Positions 1 through 13,559 are shown, counted from the stretch's first letter. The stretch is DNA of 64,000 bases from Owenia fusiformis (GCA_903813345.2 CAIIXF020000012.1:12942932-13006931), one strand, 5' to 3'. The notes: generated by a model from the letters alone, not told the origin. A program made the numbers and translations.

Positions 1-2050
1 ATCTGAAATTTTCTGAAAATTCACCATTTTTCTTGTGAAAAACGACCAAGATGTAATTCACACATGGGCAGCATTCTAGCGTAAAGACGGACACTATTCA
101 AGAAAACAATATATCAACTCTGTTTTAACGAAAACATTTTACGAAATAACCAGCACGACCCCATCTATGAGCGAATATGGTGTGAAACTGTGACAATCGA
201 CATGCGTGAAAATCGACATGGTTATACCATTGAACTCAAAGCAGTGAATTAGTCATTTCTATAAATCACAAATGGATTGATTTGATTTTATATGATTACC
301 AATACACTGATAACACATGCGTAAGAGTTTTCTGAGAATTACGCATTAAGACCAATTGATAGAAAATGAAAAGATAACAGCTAAAGAGTTTTCTCTTTGT
401 TCAGCGTACCTTTTCCATTTTATACGTCTTTGCAAAAATACGTTACATGCAAGCAGATGATAAGTTATTTGGAACCTCCATAAGCATAATTTACCGAAAG
501 ATTTTCACTACAAAAATCATTATGAAGACCATTATAGCCCAAAATGTCTCAACCTCTGTGAATAACGTTTCGTTCAGTGCATTCCCGGGGATTGCTGACT
601 TCAATTATAAAGTCTATTAACGTTTGGGTTCAGTTTCCTTTTCAATGAATGTATCATTCTCAATGGTGAACAGCATAAACAGGCATCTCTTATTTATAAT
701 ATGAACGATTTTATAGCTTTTCAACGATGTTTATTTGCTTATCATTACTTTCTACTTTCATTATTACGATCTGATCTACTAGATACATTACGATCTGATG
801 TACAAGATTCGGAATGCCCTCGTCAAACGTAATTCGTTGCAAATCAATGTTCGAGAATAAAATAAATCAAAAAATCAAGAGATGAGGTGCATAAGATTAC
901 GTTCCTCATTGTAATATATCGCCAATCGAACTAGCATTATAGAAACATAAAGCACAAGATGCGCATGCGACGATAGAGGCAACAAAAGCGAGATGATTTT
1001 CCCCTTTTCAAGAAATAAAACCTGGGGTAGACCACTAAAATATATAGACTTCAAGAGCTTCAAACAAAACATCAGAAGAAACAAATTTAATAGCGAAAGT
1101 TATGAGATGTGAAATCAGAAATCTGGAAAAGGAATCGAGTCTGACAAGAACGAATTTTTTTCTCTAAAGCGAAAATTATGGCGACTAAAACAAAAATCTC
1201 AGAATGAAGCAAATCATAGTTATAAAAACACTTCCGGTGGTCATGGAAAAAAAGTCTTGTGATAGGAACTTGGAGAGAGAGGGGGGGGGGGGGTTATCGG
1301 CGAAGCGCTCCGCAGATAATGGTGTCAAGAGATGATTTTTATGATTGAACTATACGTATACGTCAGCCTTATTCTGGACTAGACTCGACATCAATATCAT
1401 ATGTTTCAATTGATAACGTACACTCGAGTAGAATAAGGATCGGGTTCTTGATTTGAAATATGTTAAAGGGACATTTCAGATCTAGATATCTAAATAGATG
1501 CTGATTGTACTCCAATATTACGTAAATGGTTGTCCTGTCGTTGTGATACATGCAGGAAAAACGTCACTACGTCAACCTGCAACTGGTCTAATCATGCATT
1601 AAAAGCTAAACCCAAAGGAAAAATTACTCAAATTGTAAAACGAGTCAAGGTACCATACCTGGTATACCTTGTATGAGATAAAAGGGAAAACATATACCAA
1701 GGGTGTCAAAAAATATTTTAACGACATGGCATCTGTTATCCAATTGTCATTCAATCTAAAAATGTAAGCCCTTGTCTCATGAATCAATGCAATGTTTTGG
1801 TAAAGTTGGTGTGAAAAGGATGTAGAAAAGATGTGTTCAGTGCATATAAACTTTGCGGACGTAATACGTACATGTCCTATATAAGTTTATTTTCTTTGAC
1901 GATATTTCAGGATAAAATGTGAAACACGAAAGGATTCTCCAAATCATGTTTTACGTATGTCGGGTTTTGACGGGAAATTTTACATAAACGTGGTCCTACG
2001 TGGCTACAAATACAAACTGGATGTTTCTCAATCCAGCTAGTTATATCTTA
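1..2050. other. Gene-free AT-rich stretch
   Basis: I see no exon-like reading frame with usable splice sites. The few open frames are short, AT-rich and resemble nothing I recognise. A G-run lies near 1280-1292. A dispersed repeat at 175-305 is listed separately. Confidence 0.5.
175..305. repeat. Dispersed repeat containing AATCGACATG
   Basis: This stretch matches 49190-49295 in the same orientation over roughly 100 bases. The shared part runs from the AATCGACATGGTTATA motif through a run ending near TATATGATT. The short motif GAAAATCGACATG also occurs at about 2945 and 3307. It is probably a fragment of an interspersed repeat; no terminal structure is visible. Confidence 0.5.
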
Positions 2051-2858
2051 CCCCCCTATCACACCAAACTAGTTCTTACCCGTTCTTGCCAGTCCTACGA
2101 AAACGTCGTAAAACGGGCTCAATCTGGCTGTGGTCGGGAAATATCTCTAAAATAATTAGCTACTTCGTTCATAAACAGTCTTCAATACGTCCATCTCATT
2201 CGCAGTTCGTTCAGGTCGTACCAAGATCGGTGTGCAACGTCGTATAACGCGTCCCTTGGTCTAGAAGGTCATCATGACCTGATTACAGAACGGTATGGTC
2301 GCCATCGAATTTTGAATCGATTCAAAATTCTAAAATCACCTTCCCGTCTGAGAACGTTCATGAAGTTCGTAAATAGACCTTAGAAAGTTGCAGCTACGTT
2401 CGTTCCGTTCGCACACAGTTTAAAACCAGTTTTGAAGAACGCAGTGGCAACTTTTGTGTGATAGCTATATTTTTGCTAACTTGTTCATAAGCATTCTTTA
2501 ATACGTTCTGAGTCAGTTTAAACCCGTTTGCAAATAGTTCTACCTCGTTCTCAATACGTCCTCAGGCAGTTCAACTCGTTGTAAAAACGTCCCTAGTAGG
2601 ATAGAAGTACGACGGTTCCGTTCGTAGTACGTCCAACTCGTCGTTAGTACGTTGTCACTCGTTCTAATTGTAGAACGTGACGACCACGAGAACATTTTGA
2701 GCATGTTCTAAGTTCTAGAGGACCTATCCGTTCGAGTACGTTCGATGAAGTTTGTAAACAGACCCCAAACGGTTCTAAGTACGTCCAGTCCGTTCGTACA
2801 CAGTTGAAGCCCGTTTTCGAGAACGTAGTGAGAACTAGTTTGGTGTGATAGTAGGGTT
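2051..2858. mobile_element. GTTC/ACGT-rich TIR element, copy 1
   Basis: The element begins CCCTATCACACCAAACTAGT and ends with the inverted form, GTTTGGTGTGATAGTAGGGT. Its interior is packed with short degenerate repeats built on GTTCGTA, ACGTCC and CGTTCT and has no coding frame. Related copies lie at 34009-34896 and 35582-36469, with a 100-bp version at 33187-33287. Defined inverted termini, an internally deleted short form and several copies suggest a non-autonomous DNA transposon. The superfamily is unclear because I cannot fix a target-site duplication; TTA-like flanks are visible. Confidence 0.7.
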
Positions 2859-5580
2859 ACATATCAAAAATGTCGATTTGTGAAGTAAGCGTTCCCTAAT
2901 ATGAACTTTCTAAATCATTGTCATTGTTTCTAATTGTCTTGTGAAAATCGACATGCGGTTGAATAGTGAAATAGCGTAATGATTAATTCTTCCCAAATAA
3001 AACTGTTATCATTTTCTATCGTCTTTAAGATCACTTTTCATGATCGCATCGATTCATGTTTCAATAAAGTCGACCCTTTCAATTTTATTCAAATGTAAAA
3101 CAAAAGGTAAGTAAAAAATCGAAAAAATGATAGATTTTATTGGTTCGTGATGACAAGTGATGCACATCAAAAGGGTAAAGCTTGCAGTCCAAATCCATTT
3201 GCGATTTTAAAGGACAGTTAAGTTCCATGAGGAACGTTCTTGGTTTTTAGAAAATGTTGCATTCTAATTTGAATAGCTTGACATATTAATCAGGGGGTCA
3301 ACATGTGAAAATCGACATGTTTGAGACGGACCCTAATTTCAATTTGAAAATTCGCCTATTTTTCCTTGGAGTTTACTTCAATGCCTTGGGTAACGAATGT
3401 ACAATTGTATACAGATATATACTATATGTCTATTTGAAAAAAACATTTTAGATTTTTTTTTCACTTTTTAACAAAATTAATTTCACACTTAAGTGGTTTT
3501 GAGTGTAATATCAATATCTGCACTCATTTGCTACGCTCATCCTTCCAGATATTGATATCAACTCGTGGATAAAAATGATATCCCTCAAAATCATAGAATA
3601 TCCTATACATATACGACGATTTATAAATTATGACGTAATACACACGCTTCATAAGTTATACTTTATACGGGATTCACACATAGCTAAGCAATTTGTGTCC
3701 GATTCCAGCCAATCCGATGAAAATATGTTATTTTGGTGATTTGTATCTTTTGGGTGATTTTATAGAAAATATTTTGCAATGTGTGAAAATAATTTTTCTC
3801 CTTCCCTACCCTATTGGAGCACCATCTGGCGTTTGGGAAGTGAATCGGGACTAAATATTTATAAGGTAGGTCCTAATTTATCTGAAAACATGTCAAAGTT
3901 CAGTGGGAAATCTCATTTTAATCTGGCGGCGATTTTGACCTTGATGATTTTACCAGAATTCTCTGAGAAATCTGACGATAGAGGGGGTTAGTATCTTCAA
4001 GTTTATTCATCTCGAAATTCGGTGGACAACCCATGGTAAGATTGTTATACCAGGCTAGGCGAGTCTCTCCCGAACACTGTGGTATGTTGCACCAGGCTTG
4101 GATACTAATCGTTAATAAGATACAGGGTAAAATGTTATAATGGCCACCTATGGGAAACTCTTTTGGAGTCTCTAACCTTCATTCAACACAGATGTGAAAC
4201 AACATCTTCACGGCTTAAATCTTTAAATAATAAACATTTTGAAGAACAACCTAGATAAGGGTTCCATTTTGATGAAAAAAAACCTAGAACTGGGTTTACT
4301 AAAATCCTAAAACTTGGAATTGTTTTTTTTAGAAAAGTGCCTGTAATAGGTCTTGTTTTTTAATTACCTTAAAATGGGTCTATTTCTGAAAGAACCTAAT
4401 GGGTCTATTTCTGAAAGAACCTAGATGTGGGTCCTAATTAGAGAAAAAAGCCCCAGATGTGGGTAAATATTTTGAATCTTAGCGGAACCCCCCCCCCCCC
4501 CCTCCTGTACAGAAATTTGACCAGTGCCCCAACCACCCCCTCCCCCGGGTTGCGAAATATCTTTCATCAGCACACTATTTTAGATATTTTATATGGTACA
4601 GTATGTCTTGGCCGCAGCAGCCAAGGTTTATAATGATATATATTTGACAGCTACTTCTCGACAACTGTGTTTCGCATAAGACAAAATGTCTCATCGATAA
4701 GACAAACCTAAGCGAAATTCAATTAATAAGCATAAGGGCTTTTTCTTAGGAAAACTTATGAGTCAATGTGTCACAAACCAAATGTTGATTTCCTCGAAAA
4801 ACAGTTACATCACCAATATTCGTCTTAGAACCAAGATGTCCCATGATCTTGGATTGCACCATTGTTAATGTTGATATGTTTTCCAGTTTGCCCTTGAACA
4901 TTTTGGAAATTCATTTGCAACCCTTTTCACGTTAACTGGGCAAGGCACTTCATAAAGTATTCACCTTGGGGATAAACAGAAAATAGACGTGACAAGGAAT
5001 GATATATATGAGCCCGAAACATTATAAAATTGAAACAATCATTGTCATTTCTTCTACTACGACTACTCTTTGTTAATACCACCTTTAAGGCATCATACTT
5101 GTACCACGATCATTTAAAGTGAATGTCATTAATGCGACAATTAGTTTGTGAGATGAAAATCATATCCATACAACCGTTTAGAAGATCATGTAATACGATA
5201 TATTTCAGCATTCACGTCTAAAGATATCTGTTTAAATTAGAAAACATTTCCCGATTCTGTTTTCCTAATTTCTGGATTTTCAGATCCAGCATATCGGGTT
5301 CACGTGTACATCTACATGTACATTAGTGTCTGATCGATTAATCATTTTCAACAGTTTTCTAAATATTCTATTACAAAACTGAAAATGTTTTTCATTTTTT
5401 TCACAGAAAATTTTACATTGTGATGGGTGTCAGATTGAGCCAATTTGATCATTTAATCAAAATAATAAACGGGAAACATTTGTTGTAAAATCACAATACA
5501 TGTATGATTTAAGCTCATGCTCATGATTTAAGATCGTGATTTTTAAAGATCATGTACGTGATGATAAAGTTTTCCTCGTT
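2859..5580. other. Gene-free stretch upstream of the FReD gene
   Basis: No supported exon. It holds a repeat around 3507-3610 (ATATCAATATCTGCACTCAT) related to 8880-9365, a perfect 25-bp tandem duplication starting at 4373, and a C-run near 4489-4503. The 70-codon open frame at 3779-3991 has no splice context or recognisable domain. Confidence 0.5.
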
Positions 5581-5586
5581 AAAAAC

Positions 5587-5592
5587 TATAAG
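5587..5592 (+). promoter_or_regulatory. TATA-like box of the FReD gene
   Basis: TATAAG lies 61 bases upstream of the ATG at 5653, a normal distance for a short 5' UTR. The assignment rests only on position and sequence. Confidence 0.3.
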
Positions 5593-5652
5593 ATGGTCAG
5601 AAACAACACAAATCTGGAGAAGTAAAGAAAGCAGGAACGCTCAAAGATCAAG

Positions 5653-8600
5653 ATGAAGTTAATACAACTCTTGGTCGTAGCTCTAATAGCAATCTCGTCT
5701 AACTGTCAAGCAACTATATCTTTATTATTCTTCATCAACATGCTTACGATCATCTTTGATCCAAAACTTATTGCTTGTTTGCGATCATGATGATGCCATT
5801 ACACAAATGCAAAATGATATACAAACGAAAGCTCATGAAATTACCGAAATAAAGGCAATTGCTCAGCGAGAACGTCAAAAAATATTCGCACTTGAGAAAA
5901 AAGTTATTGATTTGCAGACCAATTACAGCGAACTACAGGTATGTATCAAATTCATTAACGGTGGTAATAATACTAATAACGTCATTTCTGCGGGCAATAT
6001 AGTGAAATATTGATGACGTTATTGTACTATTATCATGATTAATTACCATATCATTATGTACATTATCAGGATCATCCCATAATTGCCATTGATTATTATT
6101 TACATATTTAACCAAAACATTTTTGATAAATCATGTTTACCATTGAGGACTATGGCAGTCTGGCCCAACCAAAAACAAATAAAAACAAGTGCAGAAATCT
6201 ATTTATTCAGCTTAAACTCCCTTATTGACAGTGCTGTATACATGTATATCCTTTTTTATAGAGGTCAATAAAAATATACATACGCAGTACAAGTATAATT
6301 TAAGACTTGACAGAGATCCTCATGAATCATAAGTTTTGATAACCCAACATAGTACCCCGGACAGGTTGGATGATGCAGTCGTGTTTTTACTCTATATTTG
6401 CAATGCAACAACTATTCTTATTGAAATTTTCATATTTTATTCTGGAGACAATTTTCAACATGGAAAAAAGTATTTCAACAAAATTCCTTCTTTTATAATT
6501 TTAATAGGCATTTTTTCAAAAAAGACGCCACTGTCAATAAAATACAGGTTTTTGCTTGAACAATTGTACTTTTAAGGTCATTTCAAAGATTGTCAAGCTA
6601 TTTAATTTTTGGTAGCCTTAAGTCTTTCCAGATGTATTTGATGCCATATTATATGGCTGATTATTGTTATTAACCTTTGTCATATAGTGATATTATTACA
6701 GTGCATTTGGTCAATGAAAAACTTGTCACTCTGGGTCACGTTTCCTCTGATAACGCACCTTTGTCGCCACTGGGTTTTTCCACCACCGTCACTCAGCATG
6801 CAACCCTGTGGCATGTAACTTGTACCACGCTTTGAATATGTCAGGTGTACCTGACAATTTCACAAAGTAATATGACACAGCTACTGTATATCAACATCTC
6901 TGAAAGATCTAATGCCGAAAATACTTGAAGTTGGAGATTCGTAATGTTTTACCTCATTTTGGACGGTATTGAACAATTCGATCTGGTTGAACTCGTGTTC
7001 GTTGACAAGAATATTGACCTCCTCTATCCGGCCTTATTCTAGGGAACGCTTCACAGAGTGAGACCCAGGGCAACAAGCTTTTTATTAGTCTAATGCACTG
7101 TAATAACATTGATTATGACGAAAGTGATTAACAATTATCGGCCATAATTATTAATATGGCAACAAATATATCTGGAAAGACTTCAGGCGGCCGAAAATTC
7201 AATAGCCAGCCAATATTTACTGGGGGGTATCGTGATGCAACAACACCGTGTTGTTGCATCAAGATGGCCACACTTCCGGTGATAGATTTTCGTACGATAT
7301 TTTGTTTTCCCAATTTAAACCCATTTATAGGACGAGTTGCTCAATAACCATACACGTGCAGTTAGCACATGATCTATATTTAAAAAAACTGTCATCAGTA
7401 TACATGTAGCATCATCAAGAAGCGATATATTCGCGGTTTTAATTCCTCACTATTGATGCAACAACACCAAACCGAAGATGCAACAACACTCCTCTAGATT
7501 TGAGCAATGATGCAGCAACACCAATTAATAGTATAATTTCAGAAGACCATAAATCTCGAGAGAAACAGATTTTTAAATGCTACTATTGCAACACCGGTCC
7601 ATTACCCATGTGCGTTCTTCTCAAGGCATTCAAAATACACGTCCTGTGGGCGAAGATTCTTTATATGTATTTTCAAAAATGTATACTTTTAAATATAATA
7701 ATGTACTGGAAGTTGTTCTATAATAGTTCAATCGCCTTTAACATAGCAAGCTAAAGTAACCATATCTATTTTCATAAACCACCGTTCCATAGCATGATGA
7801 CCCTGACTCCAGTTAGTATCATTTAAAATGGTGGACAATCATCTTTCGTTCTCGGTAAACATGACGAGCTATTGGAAATTATCTGTCATCCATCTGTGGA
7901 ACAGTGATAATCTAGTAGATGCACGTTACCACTGTTTATTAAAATTTATCCCACGATTAATGTGTTATCTGTACAATAACAGCTATTGATATTTCTGATA
8001 TCATTGAAATCCGTGTGATATTTTCCAGAAAATCGTTTATCAAACTCATATGCGTGTGATATCGTTTATCTCACGCATATCCGTGTGATATCACATTTGC
8101 ATTTCGCGCCACAAAATTGTTGGAAATTAGGTCAGATAATTTATTCTCTTTTGAGAAAATAGGTCCGTTAATTTATTCTCTTTAAGTTTCATTGGTGTAT
8201 TAAATTACAATTGTGTATATAATTTGATTAGAAGGCTGCTAAATAACGATTAAAAAATAATTGTATTTATGACGAACTATATCACAAGGTGATCGTAATC
8301 ATGGGATAAACCCAATATCACATAATTTCTCGTGATATCATTTTTAATTTGGAGAGCCAGCGTGTAAAAACGTCTAATTGACTTTATTAGGGAGGTGTAG
8401 TAACACGTTTTATGAAAATCTTGCACGGCGCACATGTAGAATCTCTTTGGATTCGTTCTCTCCGACTGAGTAAAAAGGTGAACAAAAGTGATAGGATTTA
8501 GGGCCCAAAAAGGTAAAATCCCAGATTCCCCCGGGCCCTCGGGGAATATCATATTTTATCCTACACTTAGTGTGCTTAATGTATAATAACATAAAAAAAA

Positions 8601-11600
8601 TGAATTTCAAATCTAATCGGCAAAATGAATAACCGGAGGATATCGCCACGATATATTTCGGAAAACCAATATGCGGAGGATATCGTGACGATATTACTCT
8701 GGAAAATCCAATATGCGGAGGATATTGTAACGATATAGCCTATCCGCTTGTTGATTTCCCGCCAAATTAACTCTATTTGGCATGAAATTCATTTTCAATG
8801 TTATTATACATTTAGCACACTCCTTGTAATCGTAGGATAATGAGAACATACTATTTTTTAGAATATCATTTTAATCTCCTCGGTGATATTGATATATGCA
8901 CTCATTCGCTTTGCTCTCTCGTGCAGATATCAATATCACCTCCACTGGCGGATCTGGGGGGGGGGTGCTTTTGGCCTGCCCACCCCCCGGGTGGGCCCAG
9001 GCCTTAAGGCCCCAGAAAGTGGGCCTTTTTGGTAATTACTGGGCCTTTTAAGGCCTTATTTTTTTAATTTCAGGCCAAATTTTGAAGAAAATGGGCCTCG
9101 AAATTTCAAATTTTTTCCATTGTATAACTGCAATATCATTAAACTAACACTATTGAGAACGATGTACAACTCCTGGATAGCTAACTCAACTCCTGGTCAT
9201 CGTATACAACTCTTCAACTTGATATATGACGTCATACTTTGGGTGGGATAAATAGAGGATATCCTATGATTTATGAGTGATATGATTTTTATCCATGAAT
9301 GGATATCTGCACGATATCAATATCCATGAGTGGATTACAATCATATCACGAGTAAATCATAGGATGTTCGTTTTATTCCATAGTTAAAGTCATCATCAGA
9401 ATTGTCTGAAATTAAGTTATTTGGTTCGAATTTTCCAAACTATCCGGCGATGTTGACACTTAGCCTCGTTTTGAGTCTGAAGTAGCAAAAATCCATTAAC
9501 CATCGCATACGGTGTCGTATGTCATGGCTAAAAAACCGTATGCTATGGTTAAGTGAAAATTTGTTAAAAATATCATATTTTACCACTGATTACAAAAATA
9601 CCGTTTTTATTTTCACATGTTATCCAATGAATATCATGCTAACTATGGAATAACAAAGGATATACAACACAAAATGACTGATATCTGTTGTCTTTCCATA
9701 ATTATATTAGTTCTTTGTAAACAATTTCCATACGGTAAATCAAGGGCATTTAATTTAGAAAATGTATAATCTTTATTTTTCAGATACAATATCAATGAGG
9801 TTGGCTCCCGGGGATTCAATACTTAGCCTATGTATTTATTTTGTCCTGTATATCCTTTTAACTTTGATGAAGACAAATGCATTAAGAAACCAAACAAAAT
9901 ACGTTTCATTCATGGACCACTGACTTGAAACGAGTTTTATTCATGTCCCGACCAACACCTAAAAACAGTTTCTCTTGTTATTCAATGATACATTATATTG
10001 GCATCAGCACATTGGTGTTGTTGCATCATCGATAATAAACAGAGTGGTGTTGTTGCATCAATAGTGAGGAATTAAAATTGCGAATATATCGCTTCTTGAT
10101 GATGCTACATGTATACTGATGACAGTTTTTTTAAATATAGATCATGTGCTAACTGCACGTGTATGGTTATTGAGCAACTCGTCCTAGAAATGGGTTTAAA
10201 TTGGGAAAACAAAACATCGTACGAAAATCTATCACCGGAAGTGTGGCCATCTTAATGCAACAACACGGTGTTGTTGCATCACGATACCCCCCAGTGAATA
10301 TTGGAAATGACGTTATTAGTTCAATTGTTCAAGCAAAAACCTGTATCTTATAAACAGTGGAGCGTTTTTGAAAAAAGCTTGTCAAAATCATAAAATTGGA
10401 AAGGGGCACGTAGGTTATCGCAAACAATTTCAGAAGGTTATATATCTTGGATTATGACTATTTTTTGACAATGAAGACAGGTTTATCTTTTAGATCAATT
10501 CATTATCTTAACGAAAATTATATACAGTAATAATAAAGTCAAACAAACTCGGAGATATTTAACTAGCAATCAACCCATCGACACACCTTTCAAAGATGTT
10601 GACTCCATTTTCACCAAAAATGCAATCATTTTTTACAATGTTTAATGCATTACTATTCTTTATTTTGATGTATCAAATAGTTCTTCAAAGAATTAAGATA
10701 AGTGTTTCCCATGTTATTTCCCCATTGAAAAATGTCATGCTATCCATTTGTTTCAGTTCATTTTGGTCATCCAAATTCAGTATCTTTAAAGTCCCTGGAG
10801 CAATCAACTTTTCCTTTTAGGAAATCGAACATGTCTCAAGGCACATTCTAATTATGCATTCAACAATATAATACAATGTTGCATTTTTGGTGAAAATTAG
10901 GTCAACATTTTTGAAAAAGTATGTTGATTGGTCCATTGCCTCACCAATATCACTTAGGTTTCATTAACTAAATTATCATTATATATACTTTTCTTGGAGA
11001 TAATGAATGGATCTAAAAGATAAACCCATGTTCATGATCTGAAAATATTCATAATTCAAGTTAGAATCGTTTGAAATTGTTTGCGATAACCTACGTGCTC
11101 CTTTGATAAAATATTCATTTTCCATATTGGAAATTGTCTCTAGAATAAATCTTGAAAATTTGAATAAGAATGGTTGTTCCATTGCAAATATAGAATAAAA
11201 ACACGACTGCATCATTCAACCTGTCCGGGGTACTAACCATTCCCATGAATTTCAAGGTCAATACACTAACGTTATTCCTTAAAACATTGCAAAATATATT
11301 ACTGAAGGCACCTCAAAATTGTTATTCTTAGAAAAAATAATGATTATAAGCAAAACATAGTTTTTGCAAGAGATTAAAATCGCCTATTTAAAGCATAAAA
11401 TCTAACTCGATTTTTCATCTTGTGCAGTGATTTTCTACTAATACCCATAAATGTTCTTACAGAGGCAGGGCAACCAGGGTTCTAAAAGGGATAACGGCAG
11501 TCGGGGTCCAAGAGATGAAAGAGGACCAAAAGGGGGAAAAGGTGAGAAATGGGCTATTGAATTTCAACAATCATATCAAATTCAAAGAACATGGGGTAAT

Positions 11601-12391
11601 GCAACGAAAAAGCAAATCACAAAAACAAAATCTGTTTCCCCGAGATAGTATTACCGAATGTTTTTTCGCTTTATAAAAATCAAATGGGAATAAAATATCC
11701 CTTTGTTTATTATATGGTGTTTTTGTAGCGTATATTGCCGATTGTGGAGAACATCCTTCCCTTACCGGTGCTATTACAATCATGACCGAAGGTGATTCGC
11801 CCAGAGCCTTCAGTGTCTATTGTAAACGAGGTTGGACTTACATCTTCAAGAGATTTGACGGTAGCATTAATTTTACCCGCCCATGGGCTGATTACAAACG
11901 TGGCTTTGGGGAAACTATGGGAGAGTATTTCATAGGACTAGATAACCTTGCAAGTTTATTGAAGGAGCGCAACTTTAAAGCTAGATTTGAACTCACGACT
12001 TGGCCGCCAGCAACTCCATCTTCTGGATATGCTGAATATTCAAACTTCTCCATTGCCGATGAGAGTTATAAGTATCGTCTAAGTATATCAGGATATTCTG
12101 GTACTGCTGGTGATTCGATGCAGGGGTACCACAATGGAAGGCAATTTACCACGTATGACCAGGACAATGATCATGAAAATAGTGGAAATTGTGCCATAAC
12201 ATATAAAGGTGCCTGGTGGTATAATGGTTGCCATCAAGCTAATCTTTTTGGTATTTATGCACGTGGGCCGATTTGCCCAAGTTACGCAACAATGTATGGT
12301 TTGGTTACTATGGCCAACGTGGCCAGTGCCAAGCATTCATAATTATCTCTATTCTTTCAAAGAAGCATCTCTGAAAATACACAGAGTCTAA
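5653..12391 (+). CDS. Secreted fibrinogen-related (FReD) protein with collagen-like exon; two frame breaks
   Basis: Three exons are visible. Exon 1 (5653-5938) starts at ATG 5653 with a signal peptide (MKLIQLLVVALIAISS), then a heptad-like coiled coil ending at a CAG|GTATGT donor. Exon 2 (11463-11541), after TTCTTACAG, encodes about 26 residues of imperfect Gly-X-Y, with Arg and Asp replacing two glycines. Exon 3 (11729-12391), after TTTTTGTAG, encodes the FReD: an opening DCG, GWTYIFKRFDGSINF, the calcium-site DQDND and the GAWWYNGCH motif. The exon junctions are phase 0 and phase 1 and match. Two breaks exist. The signal peptide is in a different frame from the coiled coil (shift between about 5710 and 5756). 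Near 12290 the frame shifts again: the original frame stops at 12342, while the shifted frame holds the expected FReD end (VWLLW...SFKEASLKIH) and stops at 12391. Known FReD proteins of this layout (ficolin-like) bind carbohydrate or acetyl groups in innate immunity. It may be a pseudogene, or the breaks may be assembly indels. Confidence 0.75.
8634..8742. repeat. Tandem repeat, about 42 bp x 2.5
   Basis: GGAGGATAT occurs at 8635, 8675 and 8717, each followed by a variable CG-containing spacer and CGATAT. The middle and last units also share CCAATATGC before the motif. Confidence 0.6.
8880..9365. repeat. Palindromic ATATCAATATC repeat region
   Basis: GATATTGATATATGCACTCA at about 8886 is mirrored by GTGCAGATATCAATATCACC shortly after. 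Similar sequence recurs near 9290-9365 and at 3507-3610. The region also contains a GGCGGATCTGG plus G-run segment at about 8945-9120 that resembles 55530-55700. Probably overlapping small interspersed elements. Confidence 0.4.
10410..11105. repeat. Inner inverted repeat with 440-bp loop
   Basis: GCACGTAGGTTATCGCAAAC at about 10417 and the sequence through about 10530 are mirrored by 10975-11105 on the opposite strand. The two arms flank about 440 bases without coding potential. It is nested inside the larger inverted-repeat element of the FReD intron. Confidence 0.55.
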
Positions 12392-12470
12392 GCGTTCTAA
12401 GCGTCAACTATAGAGAATTGGAGGTGAAAATTCGACGTCCGTCAAATGTAAGCAGTGAGAATATTATTTA

Positions 12471-12565
12471 AATAAATGCCAACCTTTTTTATAACACCAA
12501 GTCGCTAGGGGGGGGGGGTAATTTGATCCCCCCTCTGCGATTGTCTATTCTCTGATTTCAATAAA
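12471..12565 (+). terminator. Poly(A) signals of the FReD gene
   Basis: AATAAA occurs at 12471-12476 and again at 12560-12565, 80 and 170 bases after the shifted-frame stop at 12391. Either could direct 3'-end formation. A G-run lies between them. Confidence 0.5.
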
Positions 12566-13559
12566 GTTGGTATCGTTGAAAACCCTATTCGATTAACTCC
12601 TCAGAAAAGTATTGCATTCTTTTAAATTGCAGGTCAACAAAGGTCAAATCGAGGTAAACGTGACTAAGGGGATGTAAATTGTTGACATTTTGTGATAATT
12701 TTCTTTCAAAATGAAATTTTTTGACATATTTTTGGGCTATCCCCAAAGATTTAACATAATTTCATATAGTTTGAGAGGTGACGTTAATTGTATTTTACTT
12801 ATTCCTTATATTGTTAATAAGTTATCCTTATAGTACATATAGTTCCCCTTATATTATACATAAATTCTCCTTATAGTATATACGTTCTGGAGTATACGTC
12901 AGCGTTTTATATGATTCATTCTAATATGATACATGACATCACAATAACTAGAACAATTGATTTACTGGTCTATATTGGAGTATGTATGACCACTAAAATT
13001 CATAAATGCAAACATTTTCCTTTCTTGTCTGTTTATCATATTAGAATCGTAACAAAGACCTCGATTTTATAATTTATGTCAAATATATGACCTCAAATTT
13101 TATTCTGGCCAAAGACCTCAATCGCCACGCGATTTCGGTCTTTTCACAATGAACGGAATAAATGTTTCGGTCATATATCACGCCATAAATCATGAAATCT
13201 CGGTCTTTATTCGTTAATTATAGCATATTCATTATATTACATATAACTTATAGAGTATACTTTAGCCTTATCACGAGGAAAAATTATATTGTCTTCACCT
13301 CGCAAACCTCGGTTTCGTCTGTAGTTAATACCCTAGTGGATGTATTCTTTATGCCAAACATGTTTATTTGTAGATTATTTCCGAATACTTAAGTAGTAAA
13401 TTGTAATTGTAAACGTTATGTTGTCTCGTTCTTTGCGGATATAAATTTAAATACGCATAAGGATGGCACATTGTTTTCTGACATTTTGGACGCATTTTGC
13501 ATGTGTTTTTAACCAAAAGGAAGTAGAGCGATGTTGTTATACATGTGCCTACTAAGAAG
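12566..13559. other. Gene-free stretch
   Basis: Very AT-rich sequence between the FReD poly(A) signals and the duplicated flank of the linker-like gene. No supported exon and no repeat with clear ends. Confidence 0.4.

Larger units (their letters stand above)
6351..11234. mobile_element. 4.9 kb inverted-repeat element in FReD intron 1
   Basis: The ends mirror each other: 6351-6575 matches the complement of the stretch ending at 11234, and 7213-7480 matches the complement of about 10010-10310. The inner arms carry repeats of GATGCAACAACACC, including the near-perfect palindrome at 7231-7257 and its partner near 10255. The arms are interrupted by sequence present on one side only. There is no transposase-like reading frame, so this looks like a non-autonomous or foldback element, perhaps several nested ones. 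It accounts for most of the 5.5 kb intron. Confidence 0.55.

Noticed and set aside
7128-7347. Overlapping open frames around the GATGCAACAACACC palindrome
   Set aside because: They occur on both strands of the inverted repeat and simply follow the repeat sequence.
8277-8649. Overlapping minus-strand frames of 79-91 codons
   Set aside because: They run through repeat-rich intron sequence of the FReD gene and show no domain or splice structure.
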